The position numbers and the translations under genes were made by a program. Shown piece by piece: positions 11,016-21,500 of a stretch of 64,000 nt of DNA. Source of the DNA: Gyrodactylus bullatarudis (taxonomy: Eukaryota; Platyhelminthes; Monogenea; Gyrodactylidea; Gyrodactylidae); assembly GCA_012064415.1 (NCBI GenBank), contig SSNU01000244.1, positions 1 through 64,000 of the forward strand. Direction: 5' to 3'. The notes beneath the pieces were generated by a model that saw nothing but the letters and a program-made list of their open reading frames with translations, was not told the DNA's origin and ran no database searches. Position 1 is the first letter of the stretch, and every line of letters begins with the position of its first letter.

Positions 11016-12722
11016 ACATTAATTTATTTTCTATATTTAGATCAGCGAGAGTCACAAAGCAAGTCAAAACGGTGAGAGAGTCAAATTAAAACTAATTCTT
11101 GTTTCTCATAGAAACTAGAGAGAGAAAAAAAGAGTTATAAAATAATAATTTCTTATTGGGACATTATTATCTTTTTGTTATAGGGATAATCTTGCTCTGT
11201 GTGTAGTTATAGTTTTTCCAATCGATACAATTTTATTCTCCATCTCTCCGATAATAATCTGTAAGAATGTGTCTCATAATAAAAAAGCTACTTCTAATTG
11301 TAATCGATAAATGTCTCTCTCACTCACTTTCTTCTGAGTTAACGATGAAATGTAAAAAATATTCTTATGAATGAACTTTCACGAAAAAATCATTTCAAGT
11401 GTTGTCTCTTGTAGTAAATTACAAATGCTCAATTATTAGACTTGTTATTTTACAAAGCTCAAGGCATACTCACAAGTATGCAATACATGCATGGCTATAA
11501 CGATTAGTAGATGAAAGCAAAGAATGGTTAACAATTCTATCGTGAGTAGTATTTTTTGTACGCTATTGAGCAAAATACGTCTCCAAGTTATCATTCAAAT
11601 CAGAACTATTAATCTGTCTTTCATGGCTGGTTGATTTTACCAGAACTTTGAACTGAAATTTTTGTTGATTTGAATGTAAGAGGGTGGCCAATATAGGTTT
11701 TTCATGATCAGGATTAGAGAACAAAGCCGAATATACCCATTAAATTGTCGACAGATCCACAGGGATTTTGAATAATGGAAATTTGATTGATTTTCAAGTA
11801 GCGAAAATGATCAAGAAATCGAAATTCAACTCCCAAACGATAATGAGATTATGCATTAGATCAGATTCAGCATAATTGATTTTTTATAATTCAAAATTTT
11901 GAACCAGATAGTTCTTCAGGTAGCTGGACTGGCTATATTGACGCCAGAGGAAGAATACGACAATCTTAATGTTTTTTTTCAAATCTTAATTTTAATTATC
12001 CTTCAAGTGAAAAATTATATTATCAGAGTTATTACTCTAATAATTCTGATTTCTATGACAATCACTATAATTTTTATGATCCTTGTTTCTTAAGAAATAC
12101 TACAGCCTTCTCTCCCCTTTCTTTTTCTACAGATGGACCAATATACAAGCCAGAAGACAACATAGTCAGGTAGCAAACGAACAACGTTATAATAATCGAT
12201 TTTATTCTCTTATCTTGATCCTGAAAAACATCTTTCTAATCTTCCGTTATCTTGAGCAAGAAGAATTAAGGGTGTAGTTTTAACAGTAAATGAAAATTCA
12301 AGTTTGAGACGAAATTATTTGAGGGAATAAAGTTTTTTTCTAACATTGCAAATGCTTGCGTGTTATTAAGATTTTGGATTTAGGGAAAAACCAATTTCCT
12401 TAAAAGCCCAGCAGAGATAATACGTTAATTGACTGTTTAATTTCAGACGTTTGAGTCCTTTTTAAATTTAACTAATTTGTGCCTTTTTTGTCGGAATAGC
12501 ATAGCTAACCAAGTTATTTTTCAAAAAGACTATTCGAGCAACTTGCTTTAGATAAGAACATAACCATTATTGGAATGTGCAAGTTTTTCTGTTGAACTCA
12601 TCTTCTATATGAAAGAAAAATATCTTGATTAAATTCTAATTTGAAAGAAAACTGAAAATTGTTAGAAAATTACGGAAAATCTCTTTACGCTAACCCTTCT
12701 TAGCCTAAGAAGAAGTAGGATT
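11016..12722. other. gene-free stretch with internal family C relic
   Basis: About 11650-11890 matches the interior of the family C hairpin (GATTTTCAAGTAGCGAAAATG, then CCCAAACGATAATGAG). The 64-codon frames at 11899-12093 and 12083-12277 are hydrophobic AT-rich chance frames. No gene is supported. Confidence 0.45.
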
Positions 12723-13068
12723 TCCGAATCAGTAAAAAATGATCTAAAATTAGTTTTATAATAAAATTTATTAAAACTTAGGTCAATATTAGAATTCTCA
12801 GCCATGGTCATCCAAACGTTCCGACGGTGATTGTCTTCACACGCCTTCTACTTTATTATCATAGGTCAGCCTCTTGTATTATTCTATTCTCTCATCTGAT
12901 TGGACAAAACTGATAGGGATGAAATCATGAAAGTATATAAATAGTATTTTGTTTTTGATAAACTTGTCGTACTACTGAAGAAGGCGTGTGAAGACAATCA
13001 CCGTCGAAACGTTTGGATGACCACGGCTGAGAATTCTAATATTGACCTAAGTTTTAATAAATCTTATT
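12723..13068. mobile_element. inverted-repeat retroelement with 15-bp target duplication
   Basis: Arms of roughly 87 bp (about 12764-12850 and 12977-13063) are near-perfect inverted repeats around a 125-bp centre. The insert is flanked by an identical 15-bp direct repeat AGAAGAAGTAGGATT (12708-12722 and 13069-13083). The right arm begins CTGAAGAAGGCG and continues CCGTCGAAACGTTTGG, text that resembles PLE terminal repeats and partly fits hammerhead boxes (CUGANGA, GAAA), although stem I is weak. The centre contains AGTATATAAATAG, a TATA-like stretch. No ORF: a non-autonomous element or solo pair of terminal repeats. Confidence 0.7.
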
Positions 13069-13185
13069 AGAAGAAGTAGGATTATATCAAGCTTAGATTT
13101 ATAAATAAAAAATTCCAGTCTGGAGGAGCTTATAAAAATAAAGGACGTAGAATTAGAAAGTTGACAACTTGAGGGAACGATAATC

Positions 13186-13595
13186 TTAACCTTTAACGTC
13201 CCACTGGGTTATTTCTATCACATGTCATTTTAGCAACTCATTATTATTTATTTGAACCTCAGAAAACACTTCGTAGCCCCCCATTCGATAGGAGCCAAAG
13301 ATCTTGGCTCTATCATTCGTCAAACTCGCGCTATACTATTTCAAAGAGAGTTGATTTTTTTTCAATAAATTAATTTTTGTTTGAAACGTTTTTTTCAAAA
13401 CCTACTTCCCAGTGTCACAGGTAGAAAGTAAGATAACTTTTATCGTGTAATCATACCTGTAGACTTCCAATATGCAATCGCCTGAACTCCATCTGCTAAG
13501 GCTACAAAAATAGCCTGTTCTTGGACCAAAAACTGGTCCATTTTTTGATCGATAACTTTTGAACCAAAAATAATTGCATTAAAACAACTGTAGAT
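13186..13595 (+). repeat. dispersed repeat family B (copy 1)
   Basis: Starts TTAACCTTTAACGTCC and continues CTGGGTTATTTCTATCACAT. The same text occurs inverted at 52629-53041 in an ankyrin intron, through to AATTATTTTTGGTTCA. A relic is at about 6683-6745. No coding capacity. The TTAACC start recalls family A, so it may be another MITE. Confidence 0.65.
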
Positions 13596-13599
13596 TCAC

Positions 13600-14262
13600 T
13601 GTAATCAGCGTATTCAAAAAAAATTGAATCCGAGTCATGAAAAAGAATTCGTTGAAACTTTAAGGGTTAACAGAGACACAGCATTAACCAGGCTACTTGG
13701 ATGGGAAGAACATCAGGCTTCAATTTCATTTTTTTCTATTCTGAATAAAAACCCAAGTGAGAGTAGACGATACAGACGTTCAAGTGAAAGACATATTCTT
13801 TCTCACCAGGTATAAGCCTAGTTTGTGTATTCCTTATTCGTTTAACCTTCAACTACATATCGTGACCTATGTGAGCTTCATTGTATATTCAACTTTTACT
13901 ATACTTATTACAAAAAATTGTAATATTTTATTCGATATTCCAGTTAGGAACAAGAGAATCGAATCAAGTTTACATCTTGTTGGTTTCTACCTGTTTTTTC
14001 TCTAGTTCACAACTGTAGCCGAGAATGAGAATTTCAACTAGTTTTCTTTAAAATCGATACTTTCACAGTCGAGTAGAAATCAAAAAATATTTTAAATTCA
14101 AATCGTTTAATTTCTTCTTGAATTTGGTTGAAAATTATTGTTTCCGATTTCTCTGCCAAGTCTTGTTACTAATTTTTTTGGAGTAAACCAGTTCTCTGAC
14201 ACTAAATTGCATTTGTAACCATGTAGAATTTATTTTTTTAGGTTGAAAATTATCTCAAAATC
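13600..14262. other. gene-free stretch
   Basis: Two short overlapping frames (13624-13815 and 13757-14005) show no family motif, no initiating context and no partner exon. I see nothing else. Confidence 0.4.
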
Positions 14263-14300
14263 GATTCAGAATATTTTTATTAAATATTGAACCAGGAATT

Positions 14301-14335
14301 GAGACTGACGAGACCTGGCGAAATGTACATATCTC
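14301..14335 (+). ncRNA. hammerhead ribozyme-like motif
   Basis: CTGACGA at 14305-14311 and GAAA at 14320-14323. Stem I pairs GAGA (14301-14304) with TCTC (14332-14335). Stem III is the palindrome ATGTACAT, suited to dimer formation. The predicted cleavage triplet is AUA, after 14331. Stem II is GACCTGGC, again minimal. Confidence 0.6.
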
Positions 14336-14396
14336 TTTAAAATATGATTCAGAATATTCATCAATTAAAATTTTAACAAAAGAATTATATTTTATA

Positions 14397-14431
14397 GAGA
14401 TATGTACATTTCGCCAGGTCTCGTCAGTCTC
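14397..14431 (-). ncRNA. hammerhead ribozyme-like motif (inverted copy)
   Basis: Reverse complement of the motif at 14301-14335 and identical over all 35 nt, including both core boxes and the stem I strands. Confidence 0.6.
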
Positions 14432-14471
14432 AATTCCTGGTTTTATATTTAATAAAAATTGTTATAATGAA

Positions 14472-14716
14472 CGCAGAGAAGGTTAGCGATTAGGATCAAT
14501 GAACATTTGAACAAGAATAGTTCGTCAATAAGGAAACACATTGATAGATGCGGGTGTGAGGCGAACGAAGGCAACTTCAGAATTATATTTAAAAATTCAA
14601 GCGATCAACTGACGGACCTCAAAATCAGAGAAAAGTTTTACGTTATGAGGGAAGATCCAAATCTGTGTATTCAAAAGAACTACACACACAATTTAGAACT
14701 ACCATGGCTCAATTGA
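14472..14716 (+). pseudogene. GIY-YIG endonuclease fragment of PLE
   Basis: The frame reads LAIRINEHLNKNSS, then a cysteine pair C-x-C, then IREKFYVMREDPNLCI. This corresponds to the second half of the GIY-YIG nuclease domain (the R-x-x-EH helix and the distal strand). The catalytic GIY/YIG strands and all RT motifs are missing on the 5' side, so it cannot be functional. Confidence 0.6.
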
Positions 14717-14857
14717 TTTTTAATTTTTCTTTTCTACCTGAATACTAGAAAAGTTTTTTGGTTTTTCATCAATTGGAGTTACTCAAGAGAAAATTTCACA
14801 ATTTCATTCATTGACAATTCATTATAACAATTTTTATTAAATATTGAACCAGGAATT

Positions 14858-14892
14858 GAGACTGACGAGACCTGGCGAAATGTACATATCTC
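14858..14892 (+). ncRNA. hammerhead ribozyme-like motif (third copy)
   Basis: Same 35-nt sequence as at 14301-14335, here downstream of the GIY-YIG fragment, the position expected for a PLE 3' terminal repeat. Confidence 0.6.
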
Positions 14893-14989
14893 TTTAAAAT
14901 ATAATTCTTTTGTTAGAATTTTAATTGATGAATATTTCCAGTTATCCGGACGTATATGAAAATGTACGTTTATTTTTATCTAATAATGA

Positions 14990-15330
14990 TTCAGAATATG
15001 TTCCGAAGGTTTATTCTACCTAAATTGGACTACTGTTCAGCACTCAGTCCTCATCGAAAGCCCTTGAACGCATTCAAATCAGACTCATGAGGAAATGTGT
15101 TGGTCCACTTAGCTACAATGAATGTCTATTAACAACGAAGAATATCTGCTTCTCAGACAAAAATGATGCTTCTAATTCTAATATCAAATATTCTCCCGAT
15201 TACCTGTAGATTCCAAATTGAAATTAACAATATCCCAAATACAAACATTAAACCCCTATGTGATCATTATAAAAAGAATATTATTCCTGAAAACCACAAT
15301 AACATAAATGATTATTTTTTCTAACAACTC
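14990..15330 (+). pseudogene. non-LTR retrotransposon RT fragment
   Basis: The translated frame reads RFILPKLDYCSAL, then SPH, LERIQIRLMRKCVG and SYNECLL, the distal thumb part of jockey/CR1-type reverse transcriptases (the P-x-LEY ... IQR-x-x-R ... YEERL pattern). It is short, begins abruptly at the PLE flank and is interrupted by stops further on. A dead LINE relic into which the neighbouring PLE seems to have inserted. Confidence 0.55.
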
Positions 15331-15903
15331 TACGTTTATTCCAAAAGAAAATATCAACAGTCGGTTGATCAGTTTCCAATTATTGAATTTAACCTTTTAA
15401 TGCAGAGAAATTTCCCTTTCGAAGCCTCTGTTTGAGTTTGTAGAACGAATTCTCTTACCAAGAACATGATTATTTCCTAACAGTGCATATTAAACTATAA
15501 AAATGTCTCATTTTATTCCAACTACTCTTTGTTATCAAAATCATGAAAAACTTTAGATCAAAAAGGCATTTTTTACAGCTTCGAATCTAGAGAGATCATG
15601 ATCGTTGACAGGTTGCTCAAGAATAATTAAACTTGTCGACACAAAAAACTCGAGTCGTCTAATAAAACAGCGAATAAAGACCTATGCAAAAATGTCTGTT
15701 GTCTTTGAGTTTGTTCTCTTTCTCGATTGTGTTTTTGTGTTGACATGTCTAACGCACACAGTCATAATAACAAAGACAGAGAGAGAAGATCTTTCTTTAT
15801 GCAATGAGTAAAAATGAAAATGATCACAGAAGTAAGGTTTTACAAATTTTACAAAAAGTGTACAAATTAAAAATGAACAGGAGAACTTTATGATAAAACT
15901 TAC
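15331..15903. other. 3' flank of the kinase gene
   Basis: If the last listed kinase donor (15903) is real, this stretch should hold the final kinase exon. A candidate acceptor CTCTCTAG on the minus strand at about 15591 could start one, but nothing in it is diagnostic. Otherwise no gene seen. Confidence 0.3.
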
Positions 15904-17204
15904 CTTTTTCTTGTATGATTTTTTGGAAACTCGACTCTCTGCAATTGAACTGACAGTTTCGTCTCCTTCGAGCCATTCGAATTTGTGATTTTTAAAGTCA
16001 TTATTATCAAATAGACTCTTGAATAAGCCCTTATACTTGGAATAATTTGGTTTTTCAGTAAACTTTAAATCTCGACAAGCCCTCATGTAAATTTTGAATT
16101 CATCTGATAAGAGGTAAGACGAGTAAGCATTGATTTAACAACAAGGAGATAAACAATAAGATTCAATCTCACTTGGAAGATCTTTACACAATTTTTCAAC
16201 ACTAGTCTCATCCTTCTTTTGAGCAATTTTCTCGTATTTTTGTTTCTTTGTTGCAGCATGTATGCCTTGCCATGGAAGGGATCCTTTGAGGAAATAAACA
16301 AATAGATATCCAAGAGATTCTAGGTCATCCCTCCGAGACTGCTCAATGCCCTTATGGGTATTTACACTGGCATAACGAGCTGTTCCAGTGAGACTTTTGT
16401 TATCCTTGAACGGAATGTGAGCTCCAGATGAGTTTATATATCGTTTGGCAAGGCCAAAATCGATCAAATGAACAATTTTCTGATTATCATCCAAGCCCAT
16501 AAGAAAATTTTCTGGTTTTATATCACTGAAAAATAATAACAAGCTTATTTACCGATGAATGAATCCTTTTTCGTGTAAAGTTTCAACTCTCGTAATCATT
16601 TGATCTGCAAGAAGGAGAACTGTTTTGAGCGAAAATTTTCGATTACAATCATTAAAGAAATCCTCAAGACTGGGGCCCAATAACTGCATTACAAGAATGA
16701 AAAAGTTTTCATGGTAACCTCCATATATTGTTGGGGGGAAGCCAGCTAATGGTAAAATAAATTGATTTAATGAGGTCATGTGAAAGAATCAGTTCATGAG
16801 TCATGGATTTTTCTCGAACAGAGCGAAGCAATCAATAGGTTTTAGAAATAATTATTACTAGTATTATAATACTATTATTTTGGATTAGAAATTTATATTT
16901 CAAAAAATTTATAGTAGTTTCATCTGGTTATTATGAAACTCACCGACTCCATTTAATGCATGGTAAATCTTTTTCTCGTCTGGTAACTGGGGATGAGGAA
17001 CTCTACGGGATTCGAGCTTTGCTGCAAATTTATTTCTGGTTTGAATATCTTCGCCTGGATGGTATGATGAAATAATTGATTATTAAAATCAATTGGATAC
17101 TTCTTCAACGTTTCAATAAACTCACACAAATAAATTTCACCGAAAGAGCCAGATCCGATTTTTTTCCCCAGCTTAAATCGGTCGGCTACAACTGTTTTTT
17201 TCAT
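15904..17204 (-). CDS. casein kinase 1-like protein kinase
   Basis: Serine/threonine kinase of the CK1 family. Exons by eye: 17204-17126, 17054-16944, 16745-16553, 16525-16173 and 16103-15904, which sum to 936 nt (312 codons) in frame. Visible motifs: glycine loop [14 protein letters not shown] at the N-terminus, catalytic lysine in [33 protein letters not shown] (catalytic loop), [32 protein letters not shown] (CK1 has S-I/V-N in place of APE), and GSLPWQG. All catalytic residues are present, so it is probably active. The start at 17204 gives a normal short CK1 N-terminus. The end is uncertain: a GTAAGT donor follows codon 312, and reading through instead would add an unusual hydrophobic tail to 15682. 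The third intron is only 27 nt. The family phosphorylates acidic or primed sites; the substrate here is unknown. Confidence 0.88.
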
Positions 17205-17733
17205 TCTGAAAAAATATTTGAAATCAAATTTGCGAAAATTTTCAAATTCTAATGAAATCCAAATAAACTATATAAATCCTTGTTTTAAAATGGATATACA
17301 CTGCTTTTCAAAATCGAATTTCGATTATCGACGAGATACTAAACTTCCATGAGTAATGAGAAATCCTCTTTACGACTCCAATTTGGAGTCTCCAAAACAC
17401 TGTTTAAATCACTATGTTTTCTATATATGGTCTCAAATATTCAATTCCATACATTAAAATAATTTAAAACTTATAGATAGCAAATGATTCTATTTCATAC
17501 CACGCAAATGTATTCGAAATTTAGAAATTATCAATTTGATTATGGACAATAATTTGCTTTACCATGTATCTCACTCTAAAATGATTTTTTTCTAATTGAT
17601 AATTATTTGAATTTTATTTAATATCCAGATTGGGTATTCCATCAATCATTTAGAATTTTCTGACTATTTATAAATATTTCATTTCCCAAAATGTGTATAT
17701 AAGTAATAAGGATTTTCGAGTAAAATTTTAGAG
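17205..17733. other. divergent intergenic region, kinase / EGF-like gene
   Basis: About 530 bp between the kinase start (minus) and the first EGF-like gene (plus), presumably holding both promoters. The only clear element is the TATA box listed separately. Confidence 0.5.
17696..17703 (+). promoter_or_regulatory. TATA box of first EGF-like gene
   Basis: TATATAAG 38 nt upstream of the ATG, at a plausible distance for a short 5' leader. Confidence 0.5.
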
Positions 17734-18000
17734 ATGAAATTCATGATTAGAATTTTATTGATATCAACAATCATGGCTTATCTTGTGAATGGTTTCATTT
17801 CAAAGAGAATGTTCATAAGACCAAGTCAAATTGGTCTCGATAATATGAACAATTATTACTATAAGATGAATGAATGTAATGCTGAATGTCTACATGGTCA
17901 GAAGAGAGTTTTCGTCTCAATGTACTCAGGCTGTAAGTGTGATTGTGAGTATCCCTACTATGGAGCTCTTTGTCAGCACGAATACGCAAAGGATGTATGA
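17734..18000 (+). CDS. small secreted EGF-like protein 1
   Basis: Intronless gene for 88 residues. A hydrophobic N-terminus (MIRILLISTIMAYLVNG) acts as a signal peptide with cleavage expected near residue 20. The rest has six cysteines spaced C-x3-C-x14-C-x-C-x-C-x8-C. The last three, with an aromatic-rich YPYYG before the final C, fit the C-terminal half of an EGF domain. The TATA box at 17696 and polyadenylation signal at 18033 make it a complete compact transcription unit. The next gene encodes a similar but diverged product, so the pair looks like a tandem duplication. The role is unknown; a secreted ligand, toxin-like peptide or antimicrobial peptide are all possible, and nothing in the sequence decides between them. 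Confidence 0.7.
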   Translation: MKFMIRILLISTIMAYLVNGFISKRMFIRPSQIGLDNMNNYYYKMNECNAECLHGQKRVFVSMYSGCKCDCEYPYYGALCQHEYAKDV

Positions 18001-18032
18001 AGCTTCAAAACTAACCTATAATTAACCCTGAA

Positions 18033-18038
18033 AATAAA
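18033..18038 (+). terminator. polyadenylation signal of EGF-like gene 1
   Basis: AATAAA 33 nt after the stop codon. Confidence 0.6.
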
Positions 18039-18067
18039 TTTATCAATGTAACAAATCTATTATCTCT

Positions 18068-18074
18068 TATAAAA
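18068..18074 (+). promoter_or_regulatory. TATA box of second EGF-like gene
   Basis: TATAAAA 40-46 nt upstream of the ATG, only about 30 nt after the polyadenylation signal of the preceding gene. Confidence 0.5.
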
Positions 18075-18113
18075 CCTGTGTTTATTCTACAATGTATTGC
18101 TCTTAATTGAGAA

Positions 18114-18299
18114 ATGAAAGAAAATTTGAAAATCTTGATCTGGTTACTTTTTTTCTTAACGAACAACAATTTTTCTGGATGCTGTAGTGGGAAGACGGAA
18201 GACAGTTCCTTTATTTGTCAGAACAAAGCTATTCGTTATAAAAATAGATGCATCTGTCGCAAACGTTATAGAGGAGAATTTTGTGAATACCTGGAATAG
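18114..18299 (+). CDS. small secreted EGF-like protein 2
   Basis: Intronless, 61 residues. The N-terminal hydrophobic stretch (ILIWLLFFLTNNNF) is a likely signal peptide. It is followed by six cysteines: CC, then C, and C-I-C-x8-C ending in YRGEFCEYLE, a typical EGF terminal loop (Y/F-x-G-x-x-C). It starts 113 nt after the stop of the first EGF-like gene and has its own TATA box and AATAAA (18318-18323), so it is probably transcribed separately. It is shorter than its neighbour and the first loop is degenerate. The function cannot be read from the sequence. Confidence 0.65.
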   Translation: MKENLKILIWLLFFLTNNNFSGCCSGKTEDSSFICQNKAIRYKNRCICRKRYRGEFCEYLE

Positions 18300-18317
18300 A
18301 ATATTCTAAAGTTAAAG

Positions 18318-18323
18318 AATAAA
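18318..18323 (+). terminator. polyadenylation signal of EGF-like gene 2
   Basis: AATAAA about 20 nt after the stop codon. Confidence 0.55.
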
Positions 18324-18486
18324 ATTTCAAGAAATGCAAACTCTTTTGCAACAGCTGATAGTGAAATAATATTCTCTTGGAAGTCAATTTGGAGTCTTTT
18401 TCATGTTTTGGTCAATAATTATAATTATAAATAAAAGATTATCAAGAGAAACAAATTTTATTATAAAATATACATCAAAATCCTCA

Positions 18487-18492
18487 TTTATT
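18487..18492 (-). terminator. polyadenylation signal of bestrophin
   Basis: AATAAA on the minus strand, about 26 nt after the inferred stop at 18518-18520. It supports the inferred last exon. Confidence 0.55.
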
Positions 18493-18517
18493 CTCTTTCT
18501 TTTTCCTAGAGAAAATT

Positions 18518-21500
18518 TCAACAATGGCAAATATTGGAAAGTTTTGCTTCCTTGCACTTGGGAATTTCTAAGTTTTTTGTTCTGAAACAGATTTGGAAAT
18601 ATTCATTCTTATTCAATAAATTTTTCCAAATAATTGACAAGATATTGAGACTTACGATGAGACTGGAAGCATATTCTTCTGCGTCTCCTGGGCTATATCC
18701 TCGAGGAAAGCATTGAAACCATCCTCTTCCCCAGCATCTGTTACATTTTTCAATCCACCAGGATCAATGCCAGCTGGAAAGTGTGAATCATTGCCGTAGA
18801 CAATTCGATAAGAGAATTCTAGATTATAATCAAGGATGTCGTTTGTTTGGAAATCTTCATCATCATCACCAAACGGATTCAGAATACACAAGGCTACCTG
18901 CAAATTATTAATTTTATTTATATTCAACTTGACTACATACGAGTAGTTTAAAGAATAATTATTAGATTTATATCAGAAATATTATACGTCGTATAATATA
19001 CGATAATAGTTTTGAAACATATTTTTAATAATCATGCTGAAAATAACTGTTTGTTCTCTATTACTAGAGTGGTAATCAGATAATTAATCATAATCAATGA
19101 ATGATAAAACATTTTCGTCAAGTAGAAATTTTGTCTCAATTTAAAGCCAAGATCTACTATCCAGTCGATATTTTGACCTTCTACAATATATAACCAGTTT
19201 AAATTCAGTAGACTTTCTATCTAGGCTAATATAAAAATTGAGAAATTTTTGGGAAATCTATTATTAATATTAGTAAAGATCTTGAGTCGATATTTTCACC
19301 AATAATACTATAAATTTTTCACAAATATAGATTTTTTGAATAAAGGATTCTGATGGTAATAAATGTTTCAAAGTGAAATTTTTCCATATATATAAATCAT
19401 GATTAATGTGTTAGATAAGCAAACCAATCAATTTTAATAATAAAATAAAATCGAATATATTAGGTTGTTTCAAAAGTATTAAGCAAATTTTTCATAGATC
19501 AAGTATGAAATAACAGCAGAAATTCATCTTAAATAATTATACATTTTTAAATACAAAATTCATCAAAGAATTCGGTTTTCTTAATGACAATTTCTAAAAT
19601 TCTATCGTTCAAAAGTTAAGATGAAATTATTAGACATTGATATCGGAGCGATAATTTATTCAGGGCCGAAACTTATCAGAGGCTTATCCATCGGCTCACA
19701 AAGAATGATTTCCTATCACATATCGTAATGACAGATAAAAAATGAATATACCAGAACGATCAGAGCTGTAAAAAATACTCAGAATTTGCTAGGGATACAT
19801 TCTTACAGGACAATTCCAGGCCTCATGTCTAAAGATTAGTGAAAGATTTTTTCAAGGAGAGCAACGTCGACGATCTTAACAATTCTCCCTACTGTACAGA
19901 TCTTGCTCCAACAGATTATCACTTTTTCAGATCGCTTCAGCATCATCTGAAGTGCAACAAAAAGAGAAAGTGCCATCTGAAAGAATCAATACAGTCGAAT
20001 AGTTTTATTTCATTACTTTCATGTGATAAAAAAGGACCATGAGCTTCATTTGAAGGCCAAGAAACAATCAAGCATTATCAAAGAAGATGATGGAAAAATT
20101 ATGAAATTCTAGCTTAGGCTGAGGATAAAAATAGAGAGAGTCTTGTGAGAAATGAGTACATGAAAATAGAAAGATTAACTTCAGAAGTTTACAAGAAAGA
20201 AGATAAAAGACGACTATCCAGAAGCATTTATTGATAAACACTCAAATCTGAAAGCAAAAGCAGACAAAGAGATTGAGGAACTCGCCCCGATTTACTTGAG
20301 AGTTCCCTTCAAAGGGGATGCAGCTCACCAAATATTAAACAAGAAGCTCTTTGAAATAACTAAGAGAGCATTCCCAGGCCACAAACTACAGATACTGTCA
20401 AGAACAACTAAACTTGTACCTGATCTCAACAAGGATCATGTCCCATGGCTTGAGAAGAAAGGCGTTAGATATTTGTTCAAGTGCAAATGTGGACCAAACA
20501 GTGAGACCAGTAAAGGCAAGAATCAAAGAACACTTGAGCCCAGGTAAAAAAGGTTCTGCTGTTCAAGAACACCTTCGTGATACAAATCACATGGCTGATG
20601 TGACCAACTTCAGCAAGATGAAAGTAGATTCCTTGGACAAAGCTGAGGCCCACTTCATTAAGAAATTGAATCCAGTCCTATGTAAACAAAAGGTTCTTGC
20701 AACAAAGCTAGGACTTACAGGTAAAAGTCAATTTACAAACAAAAGTAAGCTTGAAAGAGCGGCAAAGCTACTTAAAGATTTCCGTATTGCTAGTTCAATT
20801 CAGAAACAAAATGGAAATGAAGTCGGAGTAATAATTGAACCCAAAGAGCAAGTAGTTGAAACTACGTCTCATTTTAATGAACTACAATCTTCTGCCCCAA
20901 CAACAATTATGATTGAGAATGAAAGTGCAAATACAGAAAAGTCAACGGTAGTTGATAATCGAATTAGTTCTCAACCTATAATAAGCAGTATCGGAAATGT
21001 GAAAAAGGCTGCACCCGTAAAATGGTAAAAGAGGTAGAAAACGTAAAAGTCTGACTATAGAATTTTTCCATGCAGGACTGTCTTGATAGAGAGTCAACAT
21101 TAAACGCCACTAGAATTTCCATCTCAAAGCAACAACTAGATTTTTATTTTGTATTAAGAAAAAGTAATCAATTGAGCTGATCTCAAATTTTCTCATTTAT
21201 TTATATGTGATCGTTAAACAAGGTTAAAGAAATCTCTAGGCATTAACAAGTGGTTGTTTGATCAAAATAAATAAACACAAAACTGGCTCAAATGATTAAA
21301 GGTCTCTCTCTCTCTCTGACAATGTGAAATGAGATCAACAAATAATAACTCAACTGAATGACAAGATTATCTTTTTTTGCCAAGAGAAAAAAACACAAAT
21401 TGGAAACTAACCTTTAGCCATCCATCGATGAAGAGGAATGATAATATCATGAAGAATGGAAAGTAGAGATCTCTGTTGCCTTTGAGCTCGGTAAATTGAC

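Larger units (their letters stand above)
14263..14999 (+). mobile_element. nested Penelope-like element copy with three terminal units
   Basis: Three copies of one ~80-120 bp unit: direct at about 14275-14345, inverted at about 14340-14460, direct at about 14823-14945. Between the second and third lies the C-terminal half of a GIY-YIG endonuclease (14472-14716: LAIRINEHLNKN, then IREKFYVMREDPNL), truncated at its 5' side. A 12-nt sequence GATTCAGAATAT stands at 14263, 14346 and 14988 in the same orientation, at the outer edges and the inner junction. This fits a PLE insertion with inverted terminal repeat duplication, or two successive insertions. The RT part is missing. Confidence 0.75.

Noticed and set aside
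12975..13009. Possible fifth hammerhead (CTGAAGA ... GAAA) in the inverted-repeat element
   Set aside because: The core boxes are present and stem II can form GGCG/CGTC, but stem I pairs only three bases with a wobble and stem III has no loop, so it is not listed as a ribozyme.
13624..14005. Two overlapping short plus-strand frames
   Set aside because: No ATG in good context, no motif, no consistent splice partners.
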